DNA of 64,000 nucleotides from an uncultured Draconibacterium sp. (GCA_947492175.1 CANLMQ010000004.1:1-64000), one strand, 5' to 3'; shown: positions 45,051 to 53,323, counted from the stretch's first letter. Notes: a model not told the origin generated them from the sequence alone. Program-made: numbers and translations.

Positions 45051-45293
45051 CTAAATCAGGTTTGGAATTACTCGATCGTTGTTGTACACAGATCACTATA
45101 ATTCATTGTTTTATCTCCAAAATCCGATTATTCACCTTTTATTTTTATAATCAAAATAATCAAAACACTATATTCATACCACATTAATATTTATTGATTA
45201 TGAAACGAGCACGTAAAATAATTACACGAAAGAGTATAATTAAAACAAGTGCGAGTTCCTGACTTTACAGTTGAAAATAAAAATTTTAATAGT

Positions 45294-45662
45294 ATGAAAT
45301 TCCTTGGAAATATTATTTGGTTACTGTTTGGCGGTTTTGCCATATTCTTAGAGTACATGCTTGCGGGGCTGGTACTCTGTATCACTATTGTTGGAATACC
45401 TTTTGGTCTTCAATCGTTTAAATTAGGAGTACTGGCACTCTGGCCTTTCGGACAAAGAATTGAATACATGGATTATGCGCCGGGCTGCCTGTCAACAATC
45501 ATGAATATTTTATGGTTCTTTATTGGCGGAATCTGGATCATGCTTACTCATGTTTTCTTTGGGCTGCTACTCGGAATTACAATTATCGGAATTCCATGGG
45601 CACGCCAGCACTTTAAAATGGCATCGCTGGCTTTGACTCCGTTTGGAAGGAAAGTGGTTTAA
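45294..45662 (+). CDS. yccF: YccF-family inner membrane protein
   Basis: 122 residues from ATG 45294; the frame opens 15 codons earlier, but the family begins with this hydrophobic segment. Two copies of a helical hairpin repeat, LGNIIWLLFGGFAIFLEYML and MNILWFFIGGIWIMLTHVFF, are each followed by a glycine-isoleucine-rich stretch (TIVGIPFG and TIIGIPWARQHFK), the YccF duplication. Function not established in the family. Independent transcription unit. Confidence 0.85.
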   Translation: MKFLGNIIWLLFGGFAIFLEYMLAGLVLCITIVGIPFGLQSFKLGVLALWPFGQRIEYMDYAPGCLSTIMNILWFFIGGIWIMLTHVFFGLLLGITIIGIPWARQHFKMASLALTPFGRKVV

Positions 45663-45785
45663 CAACAGCATGTAACACAGATCGTTCAGTTTTTACTGGT
45701 CGGATTTAAACAATCTGTGTTCAATTATTTTTTGCACCAACACAATTTTCCATTACTTTTAAGCAGTAATTTATTATGTAAACCG

Positions 45786-46631
45786 ATGAAACCAATATTA
45801 CTATTACTGCTTTTTAGTCCTTTCTTTTCTTTTGCACAAAAAACACAAACGCCCGAAGAAATTGTTGCGTTAATAAAACAGAACATTACCTGTGAATGGT
45901 CGGATAAAACTGTTGACACCTTTAAGGCCGGCGATCCTAAATCGGAAATTAAAGGAATTGCAGTTTGTATGTTTGCTGATATGATTACTTTGCAAAAAGC
46001 GGTTGAAGCAGGTTGTAATTTTATTATCACACACGAACCCATCTTTTACAGTCACCTCGACCAAACTGAAAGCCTTACTAAAGATCCGGTTTACCTGGAA
46101 AAGAAAAAATTTATTGACGATAACCAGTTAGTTGTTTTTCGTTTTCACGATCACATTCACAGCACCACTCCTGATGGAATTTACGAGGGGATGCTCAACA
46201 AGCTAGGCTGGAAAAAATACATGGTAAACGAATCATACTTTCATTTTGAAATGCCGGAAACCCGACTTTCAGATTTTGCGGCAACTCTGAAAACCACGCT
46301 GGGGCTCAAAACAGTTCGTGTAATTGGTAAGCAAAATATGAAATTTACAAAAGTTGGGCTGGCTGTTGGAGCGCCGGGTGGAGCACAACACATAAAAATG
46401 CTTGGCGGGTCTGATGTGGAAGTAATGGTAGCCGGAGAAGCCCCCGAATGGGAAACCTACTCGTATGTTAACGATGCTGTAACCCAAGGCAAAAATAAGG
46501 CCGTTATCTTCCTTGGGCACGTAAAATCGGAGGAAGCGGGAATGGAATACTGTGCCGAGTGGTTACGGGAATTTATTAAAGATACACCCATTCATTATAT
46601 CGCAAACGAACTTAATTTTACCGACTTATAA
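45786..46631 (+). CDS. Exported Nif3-like (DUF34) protein
   Basis: 281 residues from ATG 45786 (frame open 23 codons earlier). That start gives a clean signal peptide, KPILLLLLFSPFFSFAQ. The mature protein is a Nif3/YbgI fold: KGIAVCMFADMITLQKAVEA, NFIITHEPIFYSH with metal-binding His residues, FRFHDHIHST, and a C-terminal GHVKSEEAGMEYCAEWL with further metal ligands. Housekeeping Nif3 proteins are cytosolic, so an exported version is unusual. Its gene is 5 bp upstream of the GntP permease and so probably co-transcribed. Enzymatic activity unknown. Confidence 0.8.
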   Translation: MKPILLLLLFSPFFSFAQKTQTPEEIVALIKQNITCEWSDKTVDTFKAGDPKSEIKGIAVCMFADMITLQKAVEAGCNFIITHEPIFYSHLDQTESLTKDPVYLEKKKFIDDNQLVVFRFHDHIHSTTPDGIYEGMLNKLGWKKYMVNESYFHFEMPETRLSDFAATLKTTLGLKTVRVIGKQNMKFTKVGLAVGAPGGAQHIKMLGGSDVEVMVAGEAPEWETYSYVNDAVTQGKNKAVIFLGHVKSEEAGMEYCAEWLREFIKDTPIHYIANELNFTDL

Positions 46632-46636
46632 ACGCA

Positions 46637-47983
46637 ATGGCTGAAACTTACTGGTTACTGATTGTTTTGGCGGTTTCAGTGCTATTTATTATTCTGGGAA
46701 CCACAAAACTTAAACTACATCCTTTTATTGTTTTACTGCTGGCCTCGTATGTAGCAGGTGCAATGGCAGGGCTGCCCATCGAAAAAATAGCGGGCACAAT
46801 TGCCACGGGTTTTGGCAACATAATGGCTTACATCGGAATTGTAATAGTTCTGGGAACCATTATCGGAACCATTCTGGAAAAGTCAAATGCGGCGGTAAAA
46901 CTGGCCGAGATTGTTTTAAAAGTTGTTGGGAAACGTTTTCCCGGACTGGCAATGGCCATTATCGGTTACCTGGTATCCATTCCCGTATTTTGCGATTCTG
47001 CTTTTGTAATCCTTTCTTCCATACGAAAATCGCTGGTAGTTAAAACCGGTAAGTCTTCGGTAGCCTTGTCGCTGGCATTGGCCGGCGGATTGTACGCCAC
47101 ACATACTTTTGTGCCACCCACTCCCGGGCCCATTGCAGCTGCCGGAAACCTGGGGCTCGAAAACCAGCTAGGCCAGGTAATTTTATTTGGGATTGTAGTA
47201 GCCGCTTTTGCCATGCTTATTGCTTATGCATGGGCATCGTATATGGGGCCAAAATATACTGTTGAAGAAGATAGCCTTTTGGAAAGTCATACTGAGTTTA
47301 CAGATCTGCAACTTCCTTCGGGTTTAAAATCGTTGTTACCTATACTTGTACCGATTGTTCTCATAGCATTTCGTTCAATTGCCACATACCCTACCCAACC
47401 TTTTGGCGAAGGTGTTTTTTACTCGTTTCTGAATTTTACAGGCCAGCCCATAAACGCCTTGCTTGCCGGATTCCTTTTATCTTTTCTACTGTTTCCAAAG
47501 CTGAATAAAGAAACACTTACCGGATGGATTGGCGACGGAATTACAGCTGCTGCTCCCATTCTTTTAATAACCGGGGCCGGAGGTGCATTTGGAACTATCT
47601 TAAAAGAAACACAAATTGGCGAATCGCTGGGAAATATACTTTCAGGTTACGAGCTGGGTATATTTTTACCCTTTATTATTGCTGCGGCCTTTAAAACGGC
47701 GCAAGGATCATCAACAGTAGCTTTGGTTGCCACTTCGGCATTAATTGCTCCACTTCTTTCTACCATCGGGCTCGACTCGCTTAACGGGAAAGTACTGGCT
47801 GTTATGGCTACCGGAGCAGGTGCTATGACCATTTCGCATGCCAACGATAGTTTTTTCTGGGTAGTGACACAATTCTCGGGTATGGATGTAAAAACCGGCT
47901 ACAAAACCCAAACAATGGCCACACTGATTCAGGGAATTGGCTCCATGGTGGTTGTTTATATTCTGAGTTTATTCTTTGTTTAA
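46637..47983 (+). CDS. GntP-family gluconate/sugar-acid permease
   Basis: 448 residues, about 12-14 membrane segments, the usual GntP length. Family segments include GFGNIMAYIGIVIVLGTIIG, ATHTFVPPTPGPIAAAGNL, TAAAPILLITGAGGAFGTIL and ISHANDSFFWVVTQFSG. GntP proteins import gluconate and related sugar acids with protons. The start lies 5 bp after the Nif3-like stop codon. It is not linked to the uronate block 30 kb away, so the ligand could be another sugar acid. Confidence 0.88.
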   Translation: MAETYWLLIVLAVSVLFIILGTTKLKLHPFIVLLLASYVAGAMAGLPIEKIAGTIATGFGNIMAYIGIVIVLGTIIGTILEKSNAAVKLAEIVLKVVGKRFPGLAMAIIGYLVSIPVFCDSAFVILSSIRKSLVVKTGKSSVALSLALAGGLYATHTFVPPTPGPIAAAGNLGLENQLGQVILFGIVVAAFAMLIAYAWASYMGPKYTVEEDSLLESHTEFTDLQLPSGLKSLLPILVPIVLIAFRSIATYPTQPFGEGVFYSFLNFTGQPINALLAGFLLSFLLFPKLNKETLTGWIGDGITAAAPILLITGAGGAFGTILKETQIGESLGNILSGYELGIFLPFIIAAAFKTAQGSSTVALVATSALIAPLLSTIGLDSLNGKVLAVMATGAGAMTISHANDSFFWVVTQFSGMDVKTGYKTQTMATLIQGIGSMVVVYILSLFFV

Positions 47984-48055
47984 AGTTTTATTCCTGCGTT
48001 TTATTGCGGTAAATTATAAGTAATAAAACAGATATCAGTATTATTAACCTCCCTC

Positions 48056-48073
48056 TTTAACATTTGTGTTAAA
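48056..48073. promoter_or_regulatory. 18-bp palindrome, possible operator
   Basis: TTTAACA-TTTG-TGTTAAA, a perfect 7-bp inverted repeat with the same arms as the palindrome at 40744-40761, lies about 90 bp before the ketopantoate reductase-like gene. Confidence 0.4.
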
Positions 48074-48121
48074 CATGTCCGGCTTTCGAACATCCATTAA
48101 GCCTGGGCAACTCATTCTCTG

Positions 48122-48129
48122 TAATTTTG
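48122..48129 (+). promoter_or_regulatory. -7 box of the ketopantoate reductase-like gene
   Basis: TAATTTTG matches TAnnTTTG and stands 32 bp before the chosen start at 48162, inside the longer reading frame, which supports the internal start. No clear -33 element. Confidence 0.45.
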
Positions 48130-48161
48130 TGGAAGCACAAACAAATAAAAAAAAACACAGT

Positions 48162-49073
48162 ATGAGTATTCGTTACGGAGTTATAGGGACAGGCGCAATA
48201 GGAGGATTTTACGGGGGAAAGCTTGCCCAAAACGAATGTGATGTACACTTTTTATTTCGCAGTGACTACGAACATGTTCTGGCAAACGGTTTGCAGGTTA
48301 ATTCGGTTAAGGGCAATTTTCATTTACATCCGGTAAACTGCTATTCCTCCGTTAAAGAAATGCCGCAGTGCGATATAGTGCTTGTTGGTCTAAAAACCAT
48401 TAGTAACCATCTGTTACCTGAACTCTTGCGCCCGATTGTTCATAAAAATAGTCTGGTAATTCTCATCCAGAATGGTTTGGGAATAGAAGCTGAACTTGCC
48501 AAAGAAATGCCCGACATACATATTGCCGGAGGCATGGCATTTATCTGTTCGAACAAAACAGGCCCCGGGCACATTACTCATATCGACTTTGGTCGTATTG
48601 AAATGGGATTGTTCACTCCCGGCGGCGAAGGATTGCTTCAGCAATGTTGCTCTGATTTTGAAGAGGCAGGAATTCCGGCTATTGTTGATGATAATCTGGG
48701 ACTTGCCCGCTGGAAAAAATTGATCTGGAACATTCCGTTTAACGGCTTAACTGTGGTTTTAAATACCACTACCGATCGAATGATGCACCATCAACCAACA
48801 AAAAAACTGGCTTTTGAGATAATGCAGGAGGTGATTATGGCTGCTTGTAAATGTGGTTATCCAATCGACCTGAAAGTTGCCGATCAAATGATTGCCATGA
48901 CAGAAACAATGACACCCTATGCCACAAGTATGAAACTGGATTTTGACAATAATCGTCCGATGGAAATTCAAACCATTTATACAAATCCGATACAAACAGC
49001 CCGGGAAGCCGGTTGTGAAATGAAAAAAGTGGAGGTACTCGAACAACAACTACGTTTTATTTCGCAACGCTGA
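48162..49073 (+). CDS. 2-dehydropantoate 2-reductase family protein
   Basis: 303 residues from ATG 48162. The frame runs 32 codons further upstream, but the family begins with the Rossmann motif MSIRYGVIGTGAIGGFYGGK, and a -7 box lies in the extra part. Ketopantoate reductase-like NADPH enzyme: GxGAxG at residue 8, IVLVGLKTISN near residue 70, ILIQNGLGIEAEL near residue 98 and the conserved lysine/asparagine region LARWKKLIWNIPFNGLTVVL near residue 185. It may be PanE (pantothenate synthesis) or one of many paralogues; no pan genes are adjacent. Confidence 0.8.
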   Translation: MSIRYGVIGTGAIGGFYGGKLAQNECDVHFLFRSDYEHVLANGLQVNSVKGNFHLHPVNCYSSVKEMPQCDIVLVGLKTISNHLLPELLRPIVHKNSLVILIQNGLGIEAELAKEMPDIHIAGGMAFICSNKTGPGHITHIDFGRIEMGLFTPGGEGLLQQCCSDFEEAGIPAIVDDNLGLARWKKLIWNIPFNGLTVVLNTTTDRMMHHQPTKKLAFEIMQEVIMAACKCGYPIDLKVADQMIAMTETMTPYATSMKLDFDNNRPMEIQTIYTNPIQTAREAGCEMKKVEVLEQQLRFISQR

Positions 49074-49472
49074 TTTAAATCAGTGAGACTATGATTTTGT
49101 TTTTCAAAATCATTTAGCCGAACTGATCCCGAGCTATAGACGTGGGATCTCACAGGGTATATTCCCGCATCTTGGTGCGAATAAAAATAATTATTATCCA
49201 ATGTGATACCTCGTCAGCTTGCTGCGAGGAGTTTCCTTTTTAAAACGTTTATTGTCTGTATCGCCAGTCCAAAATTCTGTTCCTGCTACTCATTGTCCGC
49301 ACCCCCTTTTTTCAACCAAGTCTGCCTTATCTTCAGCAACACGAATAGAATTACCGGAATTATGTTTACTTTAGACAAAGTAAAAACCAAACAATGAACT
49401 GGCACCCTACAATTATAACTCCACCCAAACATATGAATGTTTACAAATCAATAAACACAAACCTTATTTTTA
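49074..49472. other. 399-bp gap with REP-like hairpins
   Basis: GATCCC...GGGATC (near 49125-49153) and the hairpin CCTCGtCAGC-TT-GCTGcGAGG (49209-49229) are visible, both like palindromic intergenic repeats. Short open frames here look accidental. The stretch GGAATTATGTTTAC near 49357 recurs near 54844 in another gap. Confidence 0.45.
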
Positions 49473-50357
49473 ATGGAACTAATACTTATAATACTACTCG
49501 TTGTAACTGGAATTTTATTATACCTAAGAGCGAACCGAAAAAGATCAGACTGGAAAGAACCCAACATCCCTTTCCCTGCTGAATGGCGTATTATTCTTGC
49601 ACAAAAGGTAGCATTCTACAATTCGTTACCTGACACGGAAAAGGAATGGTTCGAATACAAAGTTCACGAGTTTCTGTTGAACTGCCGCATTACCGGAATA
49701 AATACCGAAGTTGACACTACCGATAAACTCCTGGTTGCCTCAAGTGCGGTAATCCCGGTGTTCAATTTCCGCGATTGGAAATATTCGAATATCGGCGAAG
49801 TATTGCTGTATCCCGCCCGGTTCAACGAGAAATTTGAAACACAAGGCCCCGACCGCAATATTATGGGCATGGTAGGAAACGGGTACATGGAAGGTAAAAT
49901 GATACTATCGAAACCGGCACTAATACACGGGTTCGAAAATGAGTCGGACAAAAAAAATACGGCCATACACGAGTTTGTTCACCTGATTGATAAAACCGAC
50001 GGAGCAGTCGACGGCATTCCGGTTTTGTTACTCGAAAAACAATACACCATTCCGTGGATCGATCTTATCAATAAAAAAATCGATGAGATATACGAGTCCG
50101 GTTCCGACATAAATCCCTACGGCGGAACAAACAAAGCAGAATTCTTTTCGGTTGCCAGCGAATATTTTTTCGAAAAACCCAAATTACTGGCCCAGAAACA
50201 CCCGGAGTTGTATCAACTGCTGGAGAAAATATTTAAGCAAGACATGGTTTCGAGAAACCTGGATAAAAAGAAGGTTAGCATTGGCAGAAACAGTCCGTGC
50301 CCTTGCAACAGCGGTTTAAAATTCAAAAAATGCTGTGGAAAAGTTCACTATAATTAA
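49473..50357 (+). CDS. Membrane-anchored MtfA-like metallopeptidase with SEC-C motif
   Basis: 294 residues. An N-terminal membrane helix (MELILIILLVVTGILLYLR) is followed by a zinc peptidase domain of the MtfA/peptidase M90 type (about 30-240): NTAIHEFVHLIDKTDGAVDG carries the HExxH motif near residue 166, and KAEFFSVASEYFFEKP the distal Glu. A C-terminal SEC-C zinc motif, GRNSPCPCNSGLKFKKCCGK (about 271-290), ends the protein. MtfA in enterobacteria binds the Mlc repressor; that role does not carry over here. Membrane anchor plus SEC-C is not the classic MtfA layout. Followed after 29 bp by a GIDE-domain gene. Confidence 0.82.
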   Translation: MELILIILLVVTGILLYLRANRKRSDWKEPNIPFPAEWRIILAQKVAFYNSLPDTEKEWFEYKVHEFLLNCRITGINTEVDTTDKLLVASSAVIPVFNFRDWKYSNIGEVLLYPARFNEKFETQGPDRNIMGMVGNGYMEGKMILSKPALIHGFENESDKKNTAIHEFVHLIDKTDGAVDGIPVLLLEKQYTIPWIDLINKKIDEIYESGSDINPYGGTNKAEFFSVASEYFFEKPKLLAQKHPELYQLLEKIFKQDMVSRNLDKKKVSIGRNSPCPCNSGLKFKKCCGKVHYN

Positions 50358-50386
50358 TCAAACTAATAATCACATAATTCTCTTTC

Positions 50387-51160
50387 ATGGAAAGCTCAAT
50401 CTTTTTTATCATCGCATTTATTATCATGGCCATAATTGTGCTCAGTTACTTTTTTAGCAAAAAGGCAATTGTAAGACGAAAACTAAAAAAAGCCCCCTTT
50501 AAAAGTCTGGCTCAATTTAAATCGGGCGATATCGCAAAAATAGTTGGCAAGGTAGAGTTTGCCGAAAAACCGTTAATTGCACCGCTTTCGGGACGCGAGT
50601 GTGCCTATTACCATGTTAAAGTGAAAGAAAGAGTGCAACGTGGAAAAAGTTCGCACTGGAAAACAATTATTGAAGACGACAACACCATTAATTATCTCAT
50701 CCGCGATGGCGAACATTTGGCCTTAATCGAAGATTTTCATATTAAAAGTTACATTGTACAAGACCGAAACTATTCATCGGGCTTTTTAAACGATGCAACG
50801 CCACATCTCGAAGGTTTTTTAAACAGCTGGAATTACGAAAGCGAAACCTTTTTAGGTATGAACAGAACACTTGAATACAAGGAAGGGGTTTTGGAAAACC
50901 AGGAAGAAATAGCTGTTTTGGGGCAAGGAGTTTGGAAAGATGCCGAAGAATTTAATCTGCCTGCAGGCCTGGGAAAAATACTGGCCATTAGTGGTGTTGA
51001 GCAGGGCTATGTTTACCTCAGCGACGATAGGGACACTCTAAATAAAAATGTGGAGATTACGCAGAAAAACAGACGCGAACGCGAAAAATCATACGAACGC
51101 AGAGACCGTATGGAAAGAAGACAACGTTACAATCGCAGAGATGTTAACTATAACAAATAG
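50387..51160 (+). CDS. GIDE-domain membrane protein (E3 ligase-like fold)
   Basis: 257 residues. An N-terminal membrane helix (about 5-25) is followed by the GIDE domain also found in mitochondrial MULAN: KIVGKVEFAEKPLIAPLSGR, CAYYHVKVKERVQ, YLIRDGEHLALIE and LEYKEGVLENQEEIAVLGQG. Bacterial members lack the RING finger and are not ubiquitin ligases; function unknown, possibly envelope-stress related. The C-terminus is highly charged (RREREKSYERRDRMERRQ). Likely co-transcribed with the metallopeptidase. Confidence 0.78.
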   Translation: MESSIFFIIAFIIMAIIVLSYFFSKKAIVRRKLKKAPFKSLAQFKSGDIAKIVGKVEFAEKPLIAPLSGRECAYYHVKVKERVQRGKSSHWKTIIEDDNTINYLIRDGEHLALIEDFHIKSYIVQDRNYSSGFLNDATPHLEGFLNSWNYESETFLGMNRTLEYKEGVLENQEEIAVLGQGVWKDAEEFNLPAGLGKILAISGVEQGYVYLSDDRDTLNKNVEITQKNRREREKSYERRDRMERRQRYNRRDVNYNK

Positions 51161-51190
51161 CCAACCTTCCATAAAAAAATCAGTTGCGAT

Positions 51191-51224
51191 GTAATGCTTT
51201 TGTAATGCCTGCGTCTTAACTTTG
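51191..51224 (+). promoter_or_regulatory. Candidate ECF-type promoter plus -7 box of the sigma gene
   Basis: GTAATG (51191-51196) and CGTC (51212-51215), 15 bp apart, look like ECF -35/-10 elements. TAACTTTG (51217-51224) matches the primary-sigma -7 box. TGTAATG is repeated at 51201. Overlap suggests both housekeeping and autoregulated transcription; inferred from motifs. Confidence 0.4.
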
Positions 51225-51229
51225 AAAGA

Positions 51230-51243
51230 CGCCTAAAAAGGCG
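51230..51243 (+). other. 5'-leader hairpin of the sigma gene
   Basis: CGCCT-AAAA-AGGCG at the presumed start of the transcript, 21 bp before the start codon. May protect the message 5' end. Confidence 0.4.
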
Positions 51244-51264
51244 AAAAAGAAACAAGAACAACAC

Positions 51265-51807
51265 ATGGTTGCGAGGGATTTTAAAACAAGCGTATTACCG
51301 GTTAGCAAAAAGTTACTGCGATTTGCAACTCACTTTTTGAAGGATGAAGACCTGGCGCGCGATGTTATTCAGGATGTGTTTCTGAAACTTTGGCAAAAAA
51401 GAGAAAGCTTAAGCGAAATTGAAAACATTGAGGCTTTCGCCATGCGAATGACACGGAACCGTTGTCTTGATGTGATAAGAGCCAATAAAACAATTCCGAT
51501 TGATGAAGAAACCGACCGGAAACTGAAAGAAAAAACAATTGACGTTCATTCTAAAGTTGAGTTAAGCGAATCGGCAAACCAGATAAAAAGACTGGTTGAA
51601 AAACTGCCTGATTTACAAAGGACAGTGATGCAACTGAGAGATCTTGAACAACTCTCGTACGACGAGATTGCCGAAGCAACCGACTTGAAAATAAATGCAA
51701 TACGGGTGAACCTGTCGAGGGCACGTAAAAAAGTGCGCGATGAATTTTTAAAATTGAACAAAGATGGAAACGAAAGAAGTAAAATATTTACTGCAACGCT
51801 ACTTTAA
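51265..51807 (+). CDS. ECF RNA polymerase sigma factor
   Basis: 180 residues. Region 2 reads FLKDEDLARDVIQDVFLKLW with EAFAMRMTRNRCLDVIRANK near residue 70. Region 4 reads LPDLQRTVMQLRDLEQLSYD near residue 112, followed by the helix-turn-helix EIAEATDLKINAIRVNLSRA. Size and spacing are those of extracytoplasmic-function sigma factors. It overlaps the next gene by 44 bp, an arrangement for coupled translation with a regulator. A leader hairpin and candidate autoregulated promoter lie upstream. Confidence 0.92.
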   Translation: MVARDFKTSVLPVSKKLLRFATHFLKDEDLARDVIQDVFLKLWQKRESLSEIENIEAFAMRMTRNRCLDVIRANKTIPIDEETDRKLKEKTIDVHSKVELSESANQIKRLVEKLPDLQRTVMQLRDLEQLSYDEIAEATDLKINAIRVNLSRARKKVRDEFLKLNKDGNERSKIFTATLL

Positions 51808-52339
51808 CGGCGAAAGCACACAAGAGGAAGAAAGAACTCTTGAGGCTTATTTCCAGGCGGGAAATGTGGCAAAAGAAGTGGCAGAGTACGCTGAGTTCTT
51901 TGGAGGAATTTCGGAGCTGGCCAACATTGCCGACGATGCAACCATCGAAGAAGATGTAATGGATTATATTCTGGAAAACGAACACCGCGAAAAAACCAAA
52001 TACCGCTCGATGTGGAAAATGGTTACCGGAATTGCCGCATCAATAATAATAGTTTTGGGTAGCTTTTTAGTGTACCAGGAGCAGCAAAAACCTTTCGACG
52101 ACACCTTTAAAAACCCGGAGGAGGCCTATGCATACGCTACTCAAACCTTGGGATTTGTTTCGGGGAAATACAACAAAGGGCTGGCAGAGTTATCGAACTT
52201 CGACAAATTGAGTATCGCCAATAAATCGATTCAAAAAAGTACAACGCCGGTGGTTGAATTTTACGAAGGAGTTGAGAAGCTGAAAGAAAGTTCGCAGTTG
52301 CAGTCACAGCCACAGGATTCAAAGGTGGATAGTTTTTAG
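51764..52339 (+). CDS. Membrane protein, probable anti-sigma partner
   Basis: 191 residues. The N-terminal 80 residues are helical and acidic (KYLLQRYFNGESTQEEERTL), a pattern seen in Bacteroidota anti-sigma-like proteins. One membrane helix follows (about 86-106, WKMVTGIAASIIIVLGSFLV), then an extracytoplasmic tail with no recognised motif. No HxxxCxxC zinc motif is present. Its start overlaps the sigma gene by 44 bp. Together with the downstream DUF4252 gene it forms a recurring sigma/membrane-protein/DUF4252 module. The anti-sigma role is inferred from context. Confidence 0.7.
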   Translation: METKEVKYLLQRYFNGESTQEEERTLEAYFQAGNVAKEVAEYAEFFGGISELANIADDATIEEDVMDYILENEHREKTKYRSMWKMVTGIAASIIIVLGSFLVYQEQQKPFDDTFKNPEEAYAYATQTLGFVSGKYNKGLAELSNFDKLSIANKSIQKSTTPVVEFYEGVEKLKESSQLQSQPQDSKVDSF

Positions 52340-52526
52340 AAGAAGGCAAAAGAAAGTTACAAGTTGAAGTATTAAGAAAACGGGAAACTAAAATAAAGAT
52401 AACAGACAGGAAAACAGATTACAGACCAAGGCAGAAGCCGACAGCTAGCGGCCGGCAGCCTGAAGTTTTAAAAAAGTAGATAGTAAAAGTTACAAAAGAG
52501 TAGTAAAACAGTAAAAGTATAAAGAG
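52340..52526. repeat. Purine-rich heptamer tract between two genes
   Basis: The 187-bp gap is a purine-rich, strand-biased stretch in which CAG/AAG cores recur about every 7 bp (for example CAGATTA CAGACCA, and CAGCTAG CGGCCGG CAGCCTG). One or two phase slips occur. It may belong to the GAAGnnn/CAGTnnn tracts seen elsewhere in the window. Confidence 0.5.
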
Positions 52527-53027
52527 ATGAAAAAATTAATTCTGATTCTGGCAGTTGTATTGCCTATGGCAGTGCTTGCACAAAAATCACCTGTCGACAA
52601 ATTGTTCGACAAATACGCCAACCAAAAAGGTTTTACCACAGTAAACATTTCGGGGAAGTTGCTGGGTTTTGCCAGTCAGCTTGAAACCGGCGATGAAGAA
52701 GTTGGTAACATGTTATCGAGTTTAAATGGGATTCGTGTACTTACCGTTGAAGACGCCGAACTGAATAAAAAGCTTGATTTTTACAAAGAACTGGAACAGG
52801 AAGGTTTTTTTAAGAACAACAACTTTGAAGTACTGATGGAAGTTACCGAAGACGACGAAGTGGTTCGGTTTCTGGCTAAAGATGCAGGAAACGGAAAAAT
52901 TTCGGACTTACTGCTGGTTGTGGGTGGCGATGATAATTCACTAATCAGTATCAGCGGAATTATTGATCCGGCCAATATCGGCAAAATTACCAAAGCCATT
53001 AATGTTGATGTGGGCGATATGGAATAA
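52527..53027 (+). CDS. Exported DUF4252 protein
   Basis: 166 residues with a signal peptide (about 1-19, VLAQ). A DUF4252 pattern follows: PVDKLFDKYANQKGFTTVNI, then an acidic beta-rich region with EVLMEVTEDDEVVRFLAKDA and LLLVVGGDDNSLISISGIID. Family function is unknown; genes of this family regularly sit beside ECF sigma/anti-sigma pairs, as here, so it is likely a target or sensor of the module. The terminator at 53068 closes the unit. Confidence 0.85.
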   Translation: MKKLILILAVVLPMAVLAQKSPVDKLFDKYANQKGFTTVNISGKLLGFASQLETGDEEVGNMLSSLNGIRVLTVEDAELNKKLDFYKELEQEGFFKNNNFEVLMEVTEDDEVVRFLAKDAGNGKISDLLLVVGGDDNSLISISGIIDPANIGKITKAINVDVGDME

Positions 53028-53067
53028 AAGCGAACTACAGGTCTAAAGTAAAAAGATAAGAAAAATG

Positions 53068-53093
53068 AATCCGGAGGTTTTCCGGATTTTTTT
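53068..53093 (+). terminator. Terminator of the sigma/DUF4252 unit
   Basis: AATCCGGA (53068-53075) pairs perfectly with TCCGGATT (53081-53088) around a 5-nt loop, followed by TTTTT. It lies 40 bp after the DUF4252 stop. Confidence 0.88.
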
Positions 53094-53201
53094 ATGCCTT
53101 ATTTTTAAAATAAGTGTCTCAAAGTCCATCCCCTGAATCCCCCTTTGCCAGGTGAAGCACCGAGTTGATTATTGGCAAATATCTTATTCTTTGACTAACC
53201 G

Positions 53202-53323
53202 CGACATTTATGTCGGGGGCAATCAGCGCAACCAATCCACTCCGGACTTTAGTCCGTACCGACAATTAGGGCTAAAGCCCAGTCAATCTTCCTGCTGTAA
53301 ACTCCGCCCTAAAGCACGGAGTT
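53202..53323. repeat. Cluster of REP-like hairpins
   Basis: Four palindromes with unlike stems but the same central TTTA/TAAA: CGACAT-TT-ATGTCG (53202-53215), CGGACT-TT-AGTCCG (53243-53256), GGGCT-AA-AGCCC (53269-53280) and AACTCCG...CGGAGTT (53300-53323). They resemble the intergenic REP elements mobilised by REP-associated tyrosine transposases; no such gene is in the window. Confidence 0.65.

Noticed and set aside
48066..48161. Upstream extension of the ketopantoate reductase-like protein
   Set aside because: A -7 box lies within it and the Rossmann motif begins at the internal Met.
49203..49397. 64-codon frame upstream of the metallopeptidase
   Set aside because: Overlaps a REP-like hairpin, and its 3' part is shared with an unrelated gap near 54.84 kb.
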